Source of the DNA: Vibrio sp. UCD-FRSSP16_30
Lineage (GTDB): Bacteria; Pseudomonadota; Gammaproteobacteria; Enterobacterales; Vibrionaceae
Length of the DNA: 64,000 nucleotides
Direction of reading: 5' to 3'
Assembly (NCBI RefSeq): GCF_001676025.1
Contig: NZ_LZFW01000035.1
Span: 1 to 64,000, forward strand
In this document: one piece after another, positions 28,468-37,970 of the stretch
Layout of the letters: every line of letters begins with the position of its first letter
How positions within the stretch are numbered: the stretch's first letter is position 1
Program-made: the position numbers and the translations under genes
The notes under the pieces: model-generated
Database searches by the model: none
Seen by the model: the letters and a program-made list of their open reading frames with translations, nothing else
Told to the model about the DNA's origin: nothing

Positions 28468-29679
28468 TTATATTTTATCTTTTTTTGGAAAGAGGATAGA
28501 AGGAGTCACAAATATCAACAACTCACTGCGTCCAAACTGCTCAGAAGTACGCTTAAATAACTTACCAAACCAAGGAATATCAGAAACATACGGCACTTTC
28601 TCCGTAGTTCGGATAATACTCTTTTGATAAATCCCCCCCAAAACTAAAGTTTCACCATTTTTCACCAAAACTTGAGTTTGAATACGCTGAGTATCGATTG
28701 CGACCGACTCTCCTATGCCTGTTTTGACGACTTGACCGGGCCTATCTTGGGTCACAATGAGATCCAAAACTAAATGATTGTCCGGAGTAATTTGCGGAAT
28801 CACTTTCAAACTTAATACCGCTTTGCGAAAGGAAATAGAGGTAGCGCCACTGGATGCGGCTTCCAAATAAGGGATTTCTTGCCCTTGCTCTATATATGCA
28901 GCTTGTTTATTAGTAGTAACTAGTCTTGGACTTGAAATTATCTCTGCTCTCGACTCTGCCTGTAATGCTGAAAGTTCCAGATCAAGTAAAGTATCGGAGC
29001 CTAACTTAGCCAACTGAAAAGCAATTGTTGAAGCATTTGGGTTAGCTAGCCCAAGATTAACATTCAGATGGTCAGTTAACACTGCACTGCCCTTTGACGC
29101 TTCAATGCTAGGCGTGACTTTGCCATTGCTGTTCATTTTAGAAAACCCCCAACGCACACCTAATTCATCTAGCTCCCCTTCATTAATAGTCACAATTCGC
29201 GCTTCAATCTGTACTTGTTTTACTGGAATATCCAAAGAATCAATAATCCCTGAAATACGCAGCAGATTGTCAGGTTGATCGTAAATCAGTAAAGCATTAG
29301 TGCGCTCATCGACGGCGATAGAGCCAAACTCTGACATACTTCCTACTTTTCGGTGCTGAGATAGGATATTGGCAATATCAGAGGCTTTAGCATATTTAAT
29401 GGCAAATAGGCGCGATGCAATAAGCACATTATGTTGTTCAGGTTTCAGCGATACTGTCCCTTGCAGGGGATTCGAGGTTAAATCGGCAGCTAAATCAGAA
29501 ATAAGCCCCGCTTTAGATTCGACCACCGATTCTGTATTAGTCTCTTGGGCTGGATTGACTTCACTCGGTACTGAAAACCACTGCGATTCCGCTACAGCAC
29601 TACCGCCTATCATCACGTAGAACATGACAGTAAAGACTGTTAAAACGAAGGCGACATTGCTTATGCTATTTATCTTCAC
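28468..29679 (-). CDS. pilQ: Short type IV pilus/DNA-uptake secretin (PilQ/HofQ type)
   Basis: Outer-membrane secretin through which a type IV pilus or DNA passes. A GTG at 29679 gives 403 residues; an ATG at 29700 gives 410. A signal sequence (VAFVLTVFTVMFYVMIGGSA) is followed by an acidic linker, an N1-type domain (LFAIKYAKASDIANILSQHR, about 85-150) and the complete secretin core ending GETLVLGGIYQKSIIRTTEK and VPYVSDIPWFGKLFKRTSEQ. No AMIN repeats are visible and the N0/STN domain seems eroded. The length fits E. coli HofQ (about 412) rather than vibrio PilQ (over 550). No pilP lies between it and pilO. Confidence 0.85.
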   Translation of the reverse strand: MKINSISNVAFVLTVFTVMFYVMIGGSAVAESQWFSVPSEVNPAQETNTESVVESKAGLISDLAADLTSNPLQGTVSLKPEQHNVLIASRLFAIKYAKASDIANILSQHRKVGSMSEFGSIAVDERTNALLIYDQPDNLLRISGIIDSLDIPVKQVQIEARIVTINEGELDELGVRWGFSKMNSNGKVTPSIEASKGSAVLTDHLNVNLGLANPNASTIAFQLAKLGSDTLLDLELSALQAESRAEIISSPRLVTTNKQAAYIEQGQEIPYLEAASSGATSISFRKAVLSLKVIPQITPDNHLVLDLIVTQDRPGQVVKTGIGESVAIDTQRIQTQVLVKNGETLVLGGIYQKSIIRTTEKVPYVSDIPWFGKLFKRTSEQFGRSELLIFVTPSILFPKKDKI

Positions 29680-30286
29680 CCCTACCCCCTGCCAATTCAT
29701 CTTGTAGGGGATCGACTAAAGATAAGAAAGCAAACTCAATCCTTCCCTTAACACCAGATGAATGCACAGACTCTCGTGACAATGCTATCGACTCCATAAT
29801 AACAAAATCAGAATATCCCATTACCCACCTTACAAAAGTGCCCACAGATAAAAATTCGCCCTCAAGTTCAATCACCAAACGATGACTATTATCACTGGCT
29901 TGCCATTGCCAATGAGTCAATAGCACCGAGGGTTCACTCAATAGTGACTCACTTAATGGCGAATGGCTTAATCGTGACGATATATGATTGAAAACATCTA
30001 CTTTTGATAATGCTGTTGGTGGTTCAAGCACTTGCTGTTGATAGAGAAGCTGATGATTTTGTTGTGTAATACTTAGCTCTTCTAGCTTATTTAAGTAGGC
30101 TATATGCGTAGTGTGCTGCAAGGTCAGTTGCTGGGTTAGATCCTCTTGTTGAGGATTTAGAGTTTCGCTCCATATAAACCAGGCAGTCAATACGCTCACG
30201 CTGGCAAGTGCAAAACCTACGCTATACACCCATAATTTTGAGAAATCTAATAGGCGATTCCAATCAAAAAACAGCAACCAACTCAT
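29666..30286 (-). CDS. pilO: PilO/HofO-like inner-membrane assembly protein
   Basis: A 206-residue bitopic protein: a short cytoplasmic N-terminus, one membrane segment (LWVYSVGFALASVSVLTAWF, about residues 18-37), then a coiled coil (about 45-90) and a small ferredoxin-like periplasmic domain (about 110-195). This is the PilO plan, which pairs with PilN to link the inner membrane to the secretin. It overlaps pilN by four bases and the secretin gene by about 14. Sequence identity to known PilO looks low, so the call relies on architecture and gene order. Confidence 0.75.
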   Translation of the reverse strand: MSWLLFFDWNRLLDFSKLWVYSVGFALASVSVLTAWFIWSETLNPQQEDLTQQLTLQHTTHIAYLNKLEELSITQQNHQLLYQQQVLEPPTALSKVDVFNHISSRLSHSPLSESLLSEPSVLLTHWQWQASDNSHRLVIELEGEFLSVGTFVRWVMGYSDFVIMESIALSRESVHSSGVKGRIEFAFLSLVDPLQDELAGGRGEDK

Positions 30287-30843
30287 AAGACTTCGCTTAC
30301 TAACTGTAACGACACCAAAAATAAGCTACTTCCGCTACTATTTATTCCATCAGACCTCATCGCTTTATTAGGCAGCAATTGTTCAATCTGTAGTTTTGTC
30401 ACCTGCGGAGAATTTGAAAGCTCATCCATAAACGGTCTCAGTTGATGGAGTTCATTGACTATCCCTTTAATCTCGCACTGCGCAAGCTGACAATGAAGAG
30501 ATAACAGATGAATACCGCTCATTCGGGGCTTATGCGGCAAAATATCGAAGGGGAGAGGTAATTGACGCTGTGCTTGATAGTATCGAGTGAGAGCTAATCT
30601 ATCTTGCCAAATTTGCTGCTTCTTTTTAGACAATAAAGCATCCGCATAAGCTTGCTGCACTAAGCGAACATCAAACTCTACAGCCTGCAGTTGTCTGCGT
30701 AATTGCTGCTGCTTGTGATATTCAAATCCAAAAACAATCACTACTCCCATCACTGCCAAGGTTGGTAATAAGCTAATCCGCAGTGCGAAAATTTGTTTTT
30801 TTCTACGAGCAATATCTTCTCGCCATGGCAGTAGATTGATCAT
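30283..30843 (-). CDS. pilN: PilN/HofN-like inner-membrane assembly protein
   Basis: A 186-residue bitopic protein that begins MINLLPWREDIARRKKQIFA. The INLLPWRE motif is the conserved PilN N-terminus that binds PilM in the cytoplasm. One membrane segment (about residues 23-41), a coiled coil and a small periplasmic domain follow. Its start overlaps the pilM stop by one base and its stop overlaps pilO by four. The retained PilN motif suggests the PilM partner site is still under selection. Confidence 0.85.
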   Translation of the reverse strand: MINLLPWREDIARRKKQIFALRISLLPTLAVMGVVIVFGFEYHKQQQLRRQLQAVEFDVRLVQQAYADALLSKKKQQIWQDRLALTRYYQAQRQLPLPFDILPHKPRMSGIHLLSLHCQLAQCEIKGIVNELHQLRPFMDELSNSPQVTKLQIEQLLPNKAMRSDGINSSGSSLFLVSLQLVSEVL

Positions 30844-31661
30844 TAAATACTCTCACTCCAGTACATTGCGCCTAACGCGCAAGCCAATGCAGGATAGAGA
30901 GATGAAAATGAACCATTGTGTTCAACGGGCATAAGCGAGCGAGCATCAATAAATGAAATGCCTTTCACAGCACGGGTTTGGTTTTTAAACAGCGCAATAT
31001 TCGCCTCGTCACCATATAGCAGCATTGAGGTTATATCCGCTAAACACAAAGCCTGAATCTGCTGGGCAAGATTGTTAGAATCTAACTCAAATGACGCTGA
31101 CTCAAGGCGAGCATTACAAGAAACCACCAAGATACGTTTTTGACTAATATCCACAAAGTAATGAGCCGTAAGATTGGCTTTTGTCAGAAGCTCTTGGCTT
31201 AAAATATAAAGGTCGGTTAGCATCCAACCGACCACATCAATATTGATTCCGTTATTACTTAACTGAGTATTTAATGTGTCCTGTTTACACAGAAAAAGAT
31301 TCACCTCATCTTCTGAGTCTTCATTAATTTGCCGCTTATAATCATAAGCAAGTTTCGTTTGCCCTAATACTTGAGAAACCTGCTCTTGTATATAAGAGGA
31401 CTCTTCTTCTATTGATAACGACGAATTTATAACAGAACTTTTACTTAACACCTCTTCAAATCCAAGGCTCATTGCGACACAATTCCGCCATTTTGGTAAA
31501 TGCTTATTTAATTGCGTACTGATAAACCGCCAATCATTTCCATTGGGTAGTGAATAGGTTAGGCAACGCTGCAAATTCCAACTGGTTTTGCTACTTTTTA
31601 GCACAACACAGATAAGCGTATTGTGAAAAATCGCTATTCCAGAAAATGTTGAATAAAGCAT
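30843..31661 (-). CDS. pilM: Degenerate PilM/HofM-like protein
   Basis: First gene of the pil operon, 272 residues, divergent from mrcA as in other vibrios. The start MLYSTFSGIAIFHNTLICVV aligns with PilM, but the actin-like phosphate motif GIDIGHHS reads GIAIFHNT here, losing the Asp and Gly. The protein is also well short of PilM (about 340). It resembles E. coli HofM (about 259) in length. The later segment YFVDISQKRILVVSCNARLE may be the second nucleotide-site strand. ATP binding is doubtful. The ATG is preceded by CAGGGA. Confidence 0.75.
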   Translation of the reverse strand: MLYSTFSGIAIFHNTLICVVLKSSKTSWNLQRCLTYSLPNGNDWRFISTQLNKHLPKWRNCVAMSLGFEEVLSKSSVINSSLSIEEESSYIQEQVSQVLGQTKLAYDYKRQINEDSEDEVNLFLCKQDTLNTQLSNNGINIDVVGWMLTDLYILSQELLTKANLTAHYFVDISQKRILVVSCNARLESASFELDSNNLAQQIQALCLADITSMLLYGDEANIALFKNQTRAVKGISFIDARSLMPVEHNGSFSSLYPALACALGAMYWSESI

Positions 31662-31793
31662 ACAAATCCCTGTTAAGTACGGTAAAGTTCAAAAATATAG
31701 GTAGCTTGGTAAAAAAGCAGTTACACTAAGTTATTGTTTACGCTCGTTGTTAATCTGAGCAAATTTCAATCTTTCAAAAACAAGGAAACTTGG

Positions 31794-34445
31794 GTGAAGT
31801 TCATAAAAATTACATTAGTCCTTGCACTGGCTTGCATAGTTCTTGGGCTAGGTACAATTTTTGGTTTTTACTATTATCTGAAGCCACAATTGCCAGATGT
31901 TGCAACGCTGAAAGATGTAGAGCTACAGACGCCGATGCAAGTGTATACACACGACGGCAAGCTGATTGCTCAATTTGGTGAAAAGCGCCGCGTCCCTTTA
32001 AAGCTCGATGATATTCCTCAGGAACTTATTGACGCCATTATCGCAACCGAAGATAGCCGCTTCTATGAGCACTACGGTTTTGACCCAATTGGTATTACTC
32101 GTGCTGCCGTTGCTGTTATATCGACAGGTTCAGCAAGCCAAGGTGCAAGTACCATCACTCAGCAGCTCGCAAGAAACTTCTTCCTCTCTAATGAGAAGAA
32201 AATCATGCGTAAGATCAAAGAGATCTTCATTGCAGTTCATATCGAGCAGCTATTAACCAAACAAGAAATTCTCGAGCTTTACCTCAATAAAATCTATCTT
32301 GGCCACCGCTCTTATGGTGTGGGTGCTGCCGCGGAAGTTTATTTTGGTGAAGATATAAAAGATCTCACCTTAGGTGAACTTGCGGTTATTGCCGGTCTTC
32401 CTAAAGCACCTTCGACTATGAACCCGATATACTCTATCGAACGTGCAACCACTCGACGTAATGTTGTATTGGGTCGAATGCTCGCAGAACACAAAATCAC
32501 TCAAGCTCAGTTTGATGATGCTAGAGCTGAAGATCTCAACGGCGAAACTCATGGTTCACAGCCAGAAGTTAGAGCGCCATACGTAGCCGAAATTGCTCGT
32601 GCTTGGATGGTGAAGAAATTTGGTGAAGAAGCGGCCTATACCTCTGGTATGCGCATCTACACAACGGTTGACTCTAAACTACAAAATGCGGCAAATATTG
32701 CAGCAGTAAATAACTTAATTAACTACGATGAGCGTCATGGCTATCGTGGTGAAGAGAAAGTGGCATGGAAACCTGATGCATTGCCGCAGGATCAAAGTGA
32801 ATTTACAAAGTATCTTCGTTCACAACCTAGCTACGGCGCAATGCGTCCTGCAATTGTGACTAAGATTGACGGTAAAACAGCGCAAGTATTCATTAAGACT
32901 TACGGTTATCAAACCATCGAATGGGATGGAATGAGCTGGGCTCGTCGCTTTAAAACCGACAAAACTCAAGGTCCATCACCGAAGAAAGCGTCTGATATTT
33001 TAGAAGTAGGACAGCAAGTTTGGGTACGTCCAACAGACGTGGCTCGTATTCTGACACCGCAATCTGATGTGGTTGCTGAAGCAAACCAAGAAGATGAAAC
33101 TGCACCAGAAGTCACTCCTATTGTTTGGCGCCTAAGTCAAATACCAAGTGCAAACACTGCAATGGTATCGATAGAGCCAACATCTGGACGAATTACCTCA
33201 CTGGTCGGTGGCTTTAACTTTGTGCACAACAAATTTAACCGTGCAACACAGTCATTGCGTCAAGTAGGTTCAAGTATTAAGCCTTTCATCTACTCAGCAG
33301 CAATTGATGACGGTATGACACTGGCAAGCTTGATTAACGATGCACCAATCAACCAATGGGATGAAAGTGCAGGTACCGCGTGGAGACCTAAAAACTCACC
33401 ACCAACTTACTTAGGTCCAACACGTCTGCGTATTGGCCTTGCTCAATCGAAGAACGTAATGGCAGTTCGTGTACTACGTGCGGTTGGTTTAGACAAAACT
33501 CGTGATTACTTAACTCGCTTTGGTTTTGCTAAAGAACATACCCCACGCTCTGAGACTATAGCTCTTGGTGCTGGCAGTTTAACACCGGTACAAATGGCTC
33601 AAGGCTACTCGGTATTTGCTAACGGTGGTTACTATGTGGAACCTTTCTATATTGAACGTGTAGAAAACCCATACGGTGAAGTGCGCTTCCAAGCTAACCC
33701 AACGGTTATCTGTAAGCATCACTGTGATAATCATTTAGTCACTGATGTCACCGCTCACGCACAGAACCAAGAAGTGGCACTGACTGAGTTAACTAATGAG
33801 AAAGGCGAAAGTATTGCTCATCAAGATGCGCAGCCAAGATACGCACCTCGCGTTGTAACTCCACAAACGGCATTCTTAGTTCGTGAGCTAATGTATAGCA
33901 ATATTTGGGGTGGCGGTACTTGGTCTAAAGGCACCGGTTGGAATGGCACTGGCTTCCGAGCTCAGACATTACACCGTCGTGATATTGGCGGTAAAACCGG
34001 AACCACTAACTCATCAAAAGATGCATGGTACAGTGGCTTTGGACCAAACGTTGTTGCGGTAACTTGGGTTGGATTTGATAATCACAATCGAAACCTAGGT
34101 CGCACGGCTAAAAATACAAATCTAGGAAAGAAACAAGCATCAGGTGGTGAAGCCGGAGCGAAAACGGCGCAACCCGCTTGGATTGATTTCATGCGTGTTG
34201 CACTGGCAGATACACCTGCTCAACACAAAAAAGTGCCACGAAAAATCATCCAAGCACGTATCGACCGCTCTTCGGGTCTTTTGACTCAAAAAGCAGACGA
34301 AACATCTCGCTTTGAATACTTCCTACAAGGAACAGCACCAACAGAATATGAACCAGATAACACCAGCAATGGTTTTTACGGTGACGATATATTCTCTAGT
34401 GATACATCCGATGATGATGGAGAAGATAGCGGAAGCTTGTTCTGA
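31794..34445 (+). CDS. mrcA: Penicillin-binding protein 1A
   Basis: Bifunctional peptidoglycan glycosyltransferase and DD-transpeptidase in the inner membrane. From a GTG at 31794 (after AAGGAAACTTGG) it is 883 residues. One N-terminal membrane segment is followed by the glycosyltransferase domain (EDSRFYEHYGFD, about residues 84-95, and GASTITQQLARNFF), an OB-like insert, and the transpeptidase with SSIKPF (active Ser) and GGKTGTTNSS. The tail is acidic. A TTG 60 bases upstream opens the frame but has no ribosome binding site. The gene is divergent from pilM, the usual arrangement. Confidence 0.95.
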   Translation: MKFIKITLVLALACIVLGLGTIFGFYYYLKPQLPDVATLKDVELQTPMQVYTHDGKLIAQFGEKRRVPLKLDDIPQELIDAIIATEDSRFYEHYGFDPIGITRAAVAVISTGSASQGASTITQQLARNFFLSNEKKIMRKIKEIFIAVHIEQLLTKQEILELYLNKIYLGHRSYGVGAAAEVYFGEDIKDLTLGELAVIAGLPKAPSTMNPIYSIERATTRRNVVLGRMLAEHKITQAQFDDARAEDLNGETHGSQPEVRAPYVAEIARAWMVKKFGEEAAYTSGMRIYTTVDSKLQNAANIAAVNNLINYDERHGYRGEEKVAWKPDALPQDQSEFTKYLRSQPSYGAMRPAIVTKIDGKTAQVFIKTYGYQTIEWDGMSWARRFKTDKTQGPSPKKASDILEVGQQVWVRPTDVARILTPQSDVVAEANQEDETAPEVTPIVWRLSQIPSANTAMVSIEPTSGRITSLVGGFNFVHNKFNRATQSLRQVGSSIKPFIYSAAIDDGMTLASLINDAPINQWDESAGTAWRPKNSPPTYLGPTRLRIGLAQSKNVMAVRVLRAVGLDKTRDYLTRFGFAKEHTPRSETIALGAGSLTPVQMAQGYSVFANGGYYVEPFYIERVENPYGEVRFQANPTVICKHHCDNHLVTDVTAHAQNQEVALTELTNEKGESIAHQDAQPRYAPRVVTPQTAFLVRELMYSNIWGGGTWSKGTGWNGTGFRAQTLHRRDIGGKTGTTNSSKDAWYSGFGPNVVAVTWVGFDNHNRNLGRTAKNTNLGKKQASGGEAGAKTAQPAWIDFMRVALADTPAQHKKVPRKIIQARIDRSSGLLTQKADETSRFEYFLQGTAPTEYEPDNTSNGFYGDDIFSSDTSDDDGEDSGSLF

Positions 34446-34490
34446 TCCGATGCATAGTTGGGCGTAAATAACCCAGCATTGATAAAGAAA

Positions 34491-34517
34491 GACCCAGCCA
34501 ATTGGCTGGGTCTTTTT
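34491..34517. terminator. Bidirectional terminator between mrcA and oxyR
   Basis: The perfect 22-base palindrome formed by GACCCAGCCA and its complement is followed by TTTTT on the plus strand and by TTTCTTTA on the minus strand. It lies between the convergent genes, a few bases from the oxyR stop. Confidence 0.9.
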
Positions 34518-35400
34518 AGTTTAAACAATCGGCAATATATTTAGATAATGCTTCAAATCTAGGTTTGAACGGTGAACCGGGGCGATAAGCTAAAACTAAT
34601 TTTCGACAAGGTAACGGGTTTTCAGCTTTAAGGTAATGAACCCCATCTTTAGCGTTTTCTTTTGGTACAGCTAATTCTGGTAGCAATGTAATGCCAGCAC
34701 CGGCTGCAACCATATTCCTTAGTGTTTCTAAACTGGTCGCCTTAAAACGCAGATCATCCACTGCCCCAACAGCAAAACAATAACCCAAAGCTTGATCTCG
34801 CAGGCAATGACCATCCCCTAAAGAAAGCACTGTATTACCATTGAGCTCTTGCATATCAATATGTGAACGCTGGCTCCAAGGGTGATTATCTGGAACTGCT
34901 AGCATCAATGGTTCTTCATAGATTTCTAGCTCTTTAAACTGCTCTGTTTCTTCCACTGCCGCTAGGATAATACAATCTAACTTACCCTCTTCTAATTGCG
35001 CTACCAGTTGATGAGTTTGAGCTTCATAAAGAAACATTTCCAGATCGGGAAAGTCTTGTTTAATCTTAGGCACAATAAGCGGCATTAAATAAGGCCCCAC
35101 AGTCGGTATAAAACCAATGTGTATTGGGCCTTGCATTGAATCGCCTTGAGCGCTGGCCATTTCAGTAAATTGCTTCACTTCAGCAAGAATCATCTTAGCC
35201 TGTTCCACCAGCAAAAGACCAGAATCCGTAAATAACACCTTACGGCTGCTTCTTTCCAGTAGTGTTGTTCCTAACTCATCTTCCAGCTTACGAATTTGAC
35301 CACTTAACGTTGGCTGGCTAACAAAGCATGCTTCAGCAGCTTTTCGAAAGTGCTTATGCTCAGCTAAAGATACTAAATATTCAAAATCTCTAATGTTCAT
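34516..35400 (-). CDS. oxyR: Hydrogen peroxide sensor OxyR
   Basis: LysR-family activator of peroxide defence. The 294-residue protein has the N-terminal winged helix-turn-helix (FRKAAEACFVSQPTLSGQIR, about 18-37) and the redox pair in GDGHCLRDQALGYC, with Cys199 and Cys208 in E. coli numbering, so the peroxide switch is intact. The C-terminus ends about ten residues earlier than the E. coli protein. It lies 67 bases downstream of a RidA-family gene on the same strand and may share its transcript. Confidence 0.95.
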   Translation of the reverse strand: MNIRDFEYLVSLAEHKHFRKAAEACFVSQPTLSGQIRKLEDELGTTLLERSSRKVLFTDSGLLLVEQAKMILAEVKQFTEMASAQGDSMQGPIHIGFIPTVGPYLMPLIVPKIKQDFPDLEMFLYEAQTHQLVAQLEEGKLDCIILAAVEETEQFKELEIYEEPLMLAVPDNHPWSQRSHIDMQELNGNTVLSLGDGHCLRDQALGYCFAVGAVDDLRFKATSLETLRNMVAAGAGITLLPELAVPKENAKDGVHYLKAENPLPCRKLVLAYRPGSPFKPRFEALSKYIADCLN

Positions 35401-35467
35401 ACATTAATCTCAATAAGATTTACCTATTAAAACAATATCACCGAACGCTCATGCCTATCAAAAAGAT

Positions 35468-35815
35468 TTATTTCTCAGCGGCAATAACAGAAATCTCAAC
35501 CAATAATGCATCTCTTGCCATATCAGCAGTAACGCACGCTCTTGCTGGAGCATAACCTTCTGGTACCCATGCATCCCAAACCGCATTCATCTGTTGAAAA
35601 TACTGCATGTCTTTTAGATAAATGGTTGCCGAAAGCATATTTTCTTTATCACTTCCCGCTTCAAGTAGAAGTTGCTCAACTTTATCTAACATTGTTTGAG
35701 TTTGCTCAGTGATGCCTTGAGTTGCATCAGCGCAAACCTGACCACATAGATAAATAGTACCGTTGTGCTTAACAATACGGCTCATTCGTTGTTTTGTTTG
35801 CTGACGTTCGATCAT
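35468..35815 (-). CDS. RidA/YjgF family protein, YoaB-like
   Basis: A 115-residue member of the Rid (YjgF/YER057c/UK114) family. It has the family pattern [20 protein letters not shown], the [20 protein letters not shown] helix-strand and the conserved arginine in [11 protein letters not shown]. It resembles E. coli YoaB more than canonical RidA. RidA proteins hydrolyse reactive enamine/imine intermediates such as 2-aminoacrylate; whether this subgroup does is not established. It is placed between the arginine genes and oxyR. The ATG follows AGGGGAAATAATCAC. Confidence 0.85.
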   Translation of the reverse strand: MIERQQTKQRMSRIVKHNGTIYLCGQVCADATQGITEQTQTMLDKVEQLLLEAGSDKENMLSATIYLKDMQYFQQMNAVWDAWVPEGYAPARACVTADMARDALLVEISVIAAEK

Positions 35816-35914
35816 GTGATTATTTCCCCTTTAAAATACACGCGCATTGTAAAGAAGTTACTGCCTGCGGGGATAGGAGGTTAATGTAAAATTGTCGGCT
35901 GGATCGAAAGAGTA

Positions 35915-35952
35915 AAAAACAAAAAGCCCCTGAACAGATTTGCTCAAGGGCT
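35915..35952 (-). terminator. Intrinsic terminator of the argCBGH operon
   Basis: On the minus strand the stem AGCCCTTGA/TCAGGGGCT, with one mismatch and a 10-base loop, is followed by TTTTGTTTTTTAC. It lies about 90 bases past the argHA stop. Confidence 0.75.
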
Positions 35953-36043
35953 ATCTTAGAAATTGTCTAAGAAAAGCAGTGGTACAAATATAGACCCTGC
36001 ATTTTCAAACTAGTTCCTAGTCTAAAAAGATTTAATTTGTCTG

Positions 36044-37918
36044 TTACGCGACATTCACTTTCAATATCACTTGTTCATTCAAATTAAGCTCTAGAGCAAC
36101 CTCATCACACGCATGTTGACGCGGACATTGCTCACAATCTTTTAGTACTTTTTCAGGCAGTAGCATCTTAGATGTTGGAATAAAGCTGTGCTTCATAAAG
36201 AACTCAGGAGTACGAGTTAATACAAACACTTTCTTAATCGCCATTTGACGCGCACGTTCCACTAAATGCTGTACAACTGCTGTACCCTGCCCTTGTCCCT
36301 GCCAACCGGCTTCAACGCCAAGAGAGCGGATTTCAGCCAGTCCAGAGTCATAAACATATAGAGATGCACAACCGGTTACTTCACCAAGGTGCTCAGCAAC
36401 AGCAAATGAACCGATATCACGGATAAGCTCACTGCGACTACGCGGTAAGTTTTCACCAAGACCTGCCCAGTACGCAACCATTCCCTCTAAGGTATCAATG
36501 TCCGTTAAGCGAGCGGCACGTACTTTCACGCCAGAAGTATCTCTTTGCTCTAGACGATGCTGAGCTTGATCAACTGCATAAGCCACCTGCGTAGGGCTCA
36601 CGCCGCCAAGAGCTGAACGTTTTTCAAGACATGAGTCGATGGTCAATATCTCATAAACATCATGCTCAATAACCTCAGAGAACTGTTTCAGCTCTTCGAT
36701 GGTTAGCTCTTCAAGGGCGCAACCTTTTTCAATTGCAGCGACTACCGCAACACCCACAATATGGTGAGCTTCACGGAATGGAATGCCTTTAGCAACTAGG
36801 TAATCAGCAAGCTCAGTAGAGTTCGCATAGCCTTGTTTGGCCGCTTCCAGAGTACGCTCGCCATTAACTTTGATACCTTCGAAACACAATCCTGCCATTT
36901 CCATGCAGTCATTCCAGGTATCTAACGCATCAAACAAGCCTTCTTTGTCTTCTTGCATGTCTTTGTTGTACGCAAGAGGCAGAGCTTTAACTGTCATCAT
37001 CATGCCAGCAAGTGAACCGTATACACGACCACACTTACCACGGATAAGCTCTAATGCATCTGGGTTTTTCTTTTGTGGCATCAATGAAGAGCCAGAAGTC
37101 ACGGTGTCAGCCAATTCAATGAAGTTTGATTCACCCGAGTTGTAGAAGATCATATCTTCTGCAAGGCGAGATAAATGAAGCATTGAAAGTGAAGCTATCG
37201 ACATCAGCTCCATCACATGGTCACGATCAGACACTGAATCTAAACTGTTACGCGTAGCGCGGCGAAAGCCTAAAGAGTGAGCCAATTGCTCTCTATCCAT
37301 AGGGTAAGCCGTACCGGCAAGTGCACCAGAACCAAGCGGACAAGTATCTAAACGCTTAATCGCATCACTCAGTCTTGAGTAGTCACGCTCTAGCATTTCA
37401 ACATAAGCCAAACACCAATGAGCAAAAGTCACCGGCTGAGCACGTTGCAGGTGAGTGTAACCTGGTAGTACTGTCCCTTGATGCTGCTCTGCGACAGAAA
37501 CCATTTTGGTTTGCAGCTTATCTAAAGCAATCAGTAATTGATTGCCCTGCTGACGACACCAGAGTTTAAGATCGGTTGCCACCTGATCGTTACGTGAACG
37601 ACCGGTGTGCAGTTTCTTACCCAGATCGCCAACTTTACTAATTAACTGTTGCTCGACCCAAGAATGGATATCTTCAGCATCAGATTGAAGGATCAGTTCA
37701 GGATCCTCCATCACTTCAAGTTTTAATTCGTTAAGTGCCAGCTCAAGTCTCTGCTGCTCTTCTTCGGTTAAAACGTTGACCGAATGCAGAGCCTTAGACC
37801 AAGCAATTGAGCCAACAATGTCTTGCTCAGCCAATCGGTAATCAAAGCGAAGTGAATCGTTGAACTGTTTAAACCGAGTGTCTGCTGCTTGGGTAAATCT
37901 ACCGCCCCATAATGCCAT
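36044..37918 (-). CDS. argH: Argininosuccinate lyase fused to N-acetylglutamate synthase domain (ArgHA)
   Basis: A 624-residue fusion. Residues 1 to about 460 are argininosuccinate lyase, the last step of arginine synthesis ([20 protein letters not shown] at the start; signature [20 protein letters not shown]). Residues about 470-624 are a GNAT acetyltransferase of the short ArgA type, with the acetyl-CoA loop [19 protein letters not shown], and should make N-acetylglutamate for the first step. Such argH(A) fusions are known from vibrios and related marine bacteria. The C-terminal tail has a cysteine cluster, [10 protein letters not shown]. It is the last gene of argC-argB-argG-argHA. Confidence 0.95.
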   Translation of the reverse strand: MALWGGRFTQAADTRFKQFNDSLRFDYRLAEQDIVGSIAWSKALHSVNVLTEEEQQRLELALNELKLEVMEDPELILQSDAEDIHSWVEQQLISKVGDLGKKLHTGRSRNDQVATDLKLWCRQQGNQLLIALDKLQTKMVSVAEQHQGTVLPGYTHLQRAQPVTFAHWCLAYVEMLERDYSRLSDAIKRLDTCPLGSGALAGTAYPMDREQLAHSLGFRRATRNSLDSVSDRDHVMELMSIASLSMLHLSRLAEDMIFYNSGESNFIELADTVTSGSSLMPQKKNPDALELIRGKCGRVYGSLAGMMMTVKALPLAYNKDMQEDKEGLFDALDTWNDCMEMAGLCFEGIKVNGERTLEAAKQGYANSTELADYLVAKGIPFREAHHIVGVAVVAAIEKGCALEELTIEELKQFSEVIEHDVYEILTIDSCLEKRSALGGVSPTQVAYAVDQAQHRLEQRDTSGVKVRAARLTDIDTLEGMVAYWAGLGENLPRSRSELIRDIGSFAVAEHLGEVTGCASLYVYDSGLAEIRSLGVEAGWQGQGQGTAVVQHLVERARQMAIKKVFVLTRTPEFFMKHSFIPTSKMLLPEKVLKDCEQCPRQHACDEVALELNLNEQVILKVNVA

Positions 37919-37970
37919 TGTGTTCTCCTGAAATCCTTGGTCTAGTGCTTACTGTATTCGATTTTGGTTG

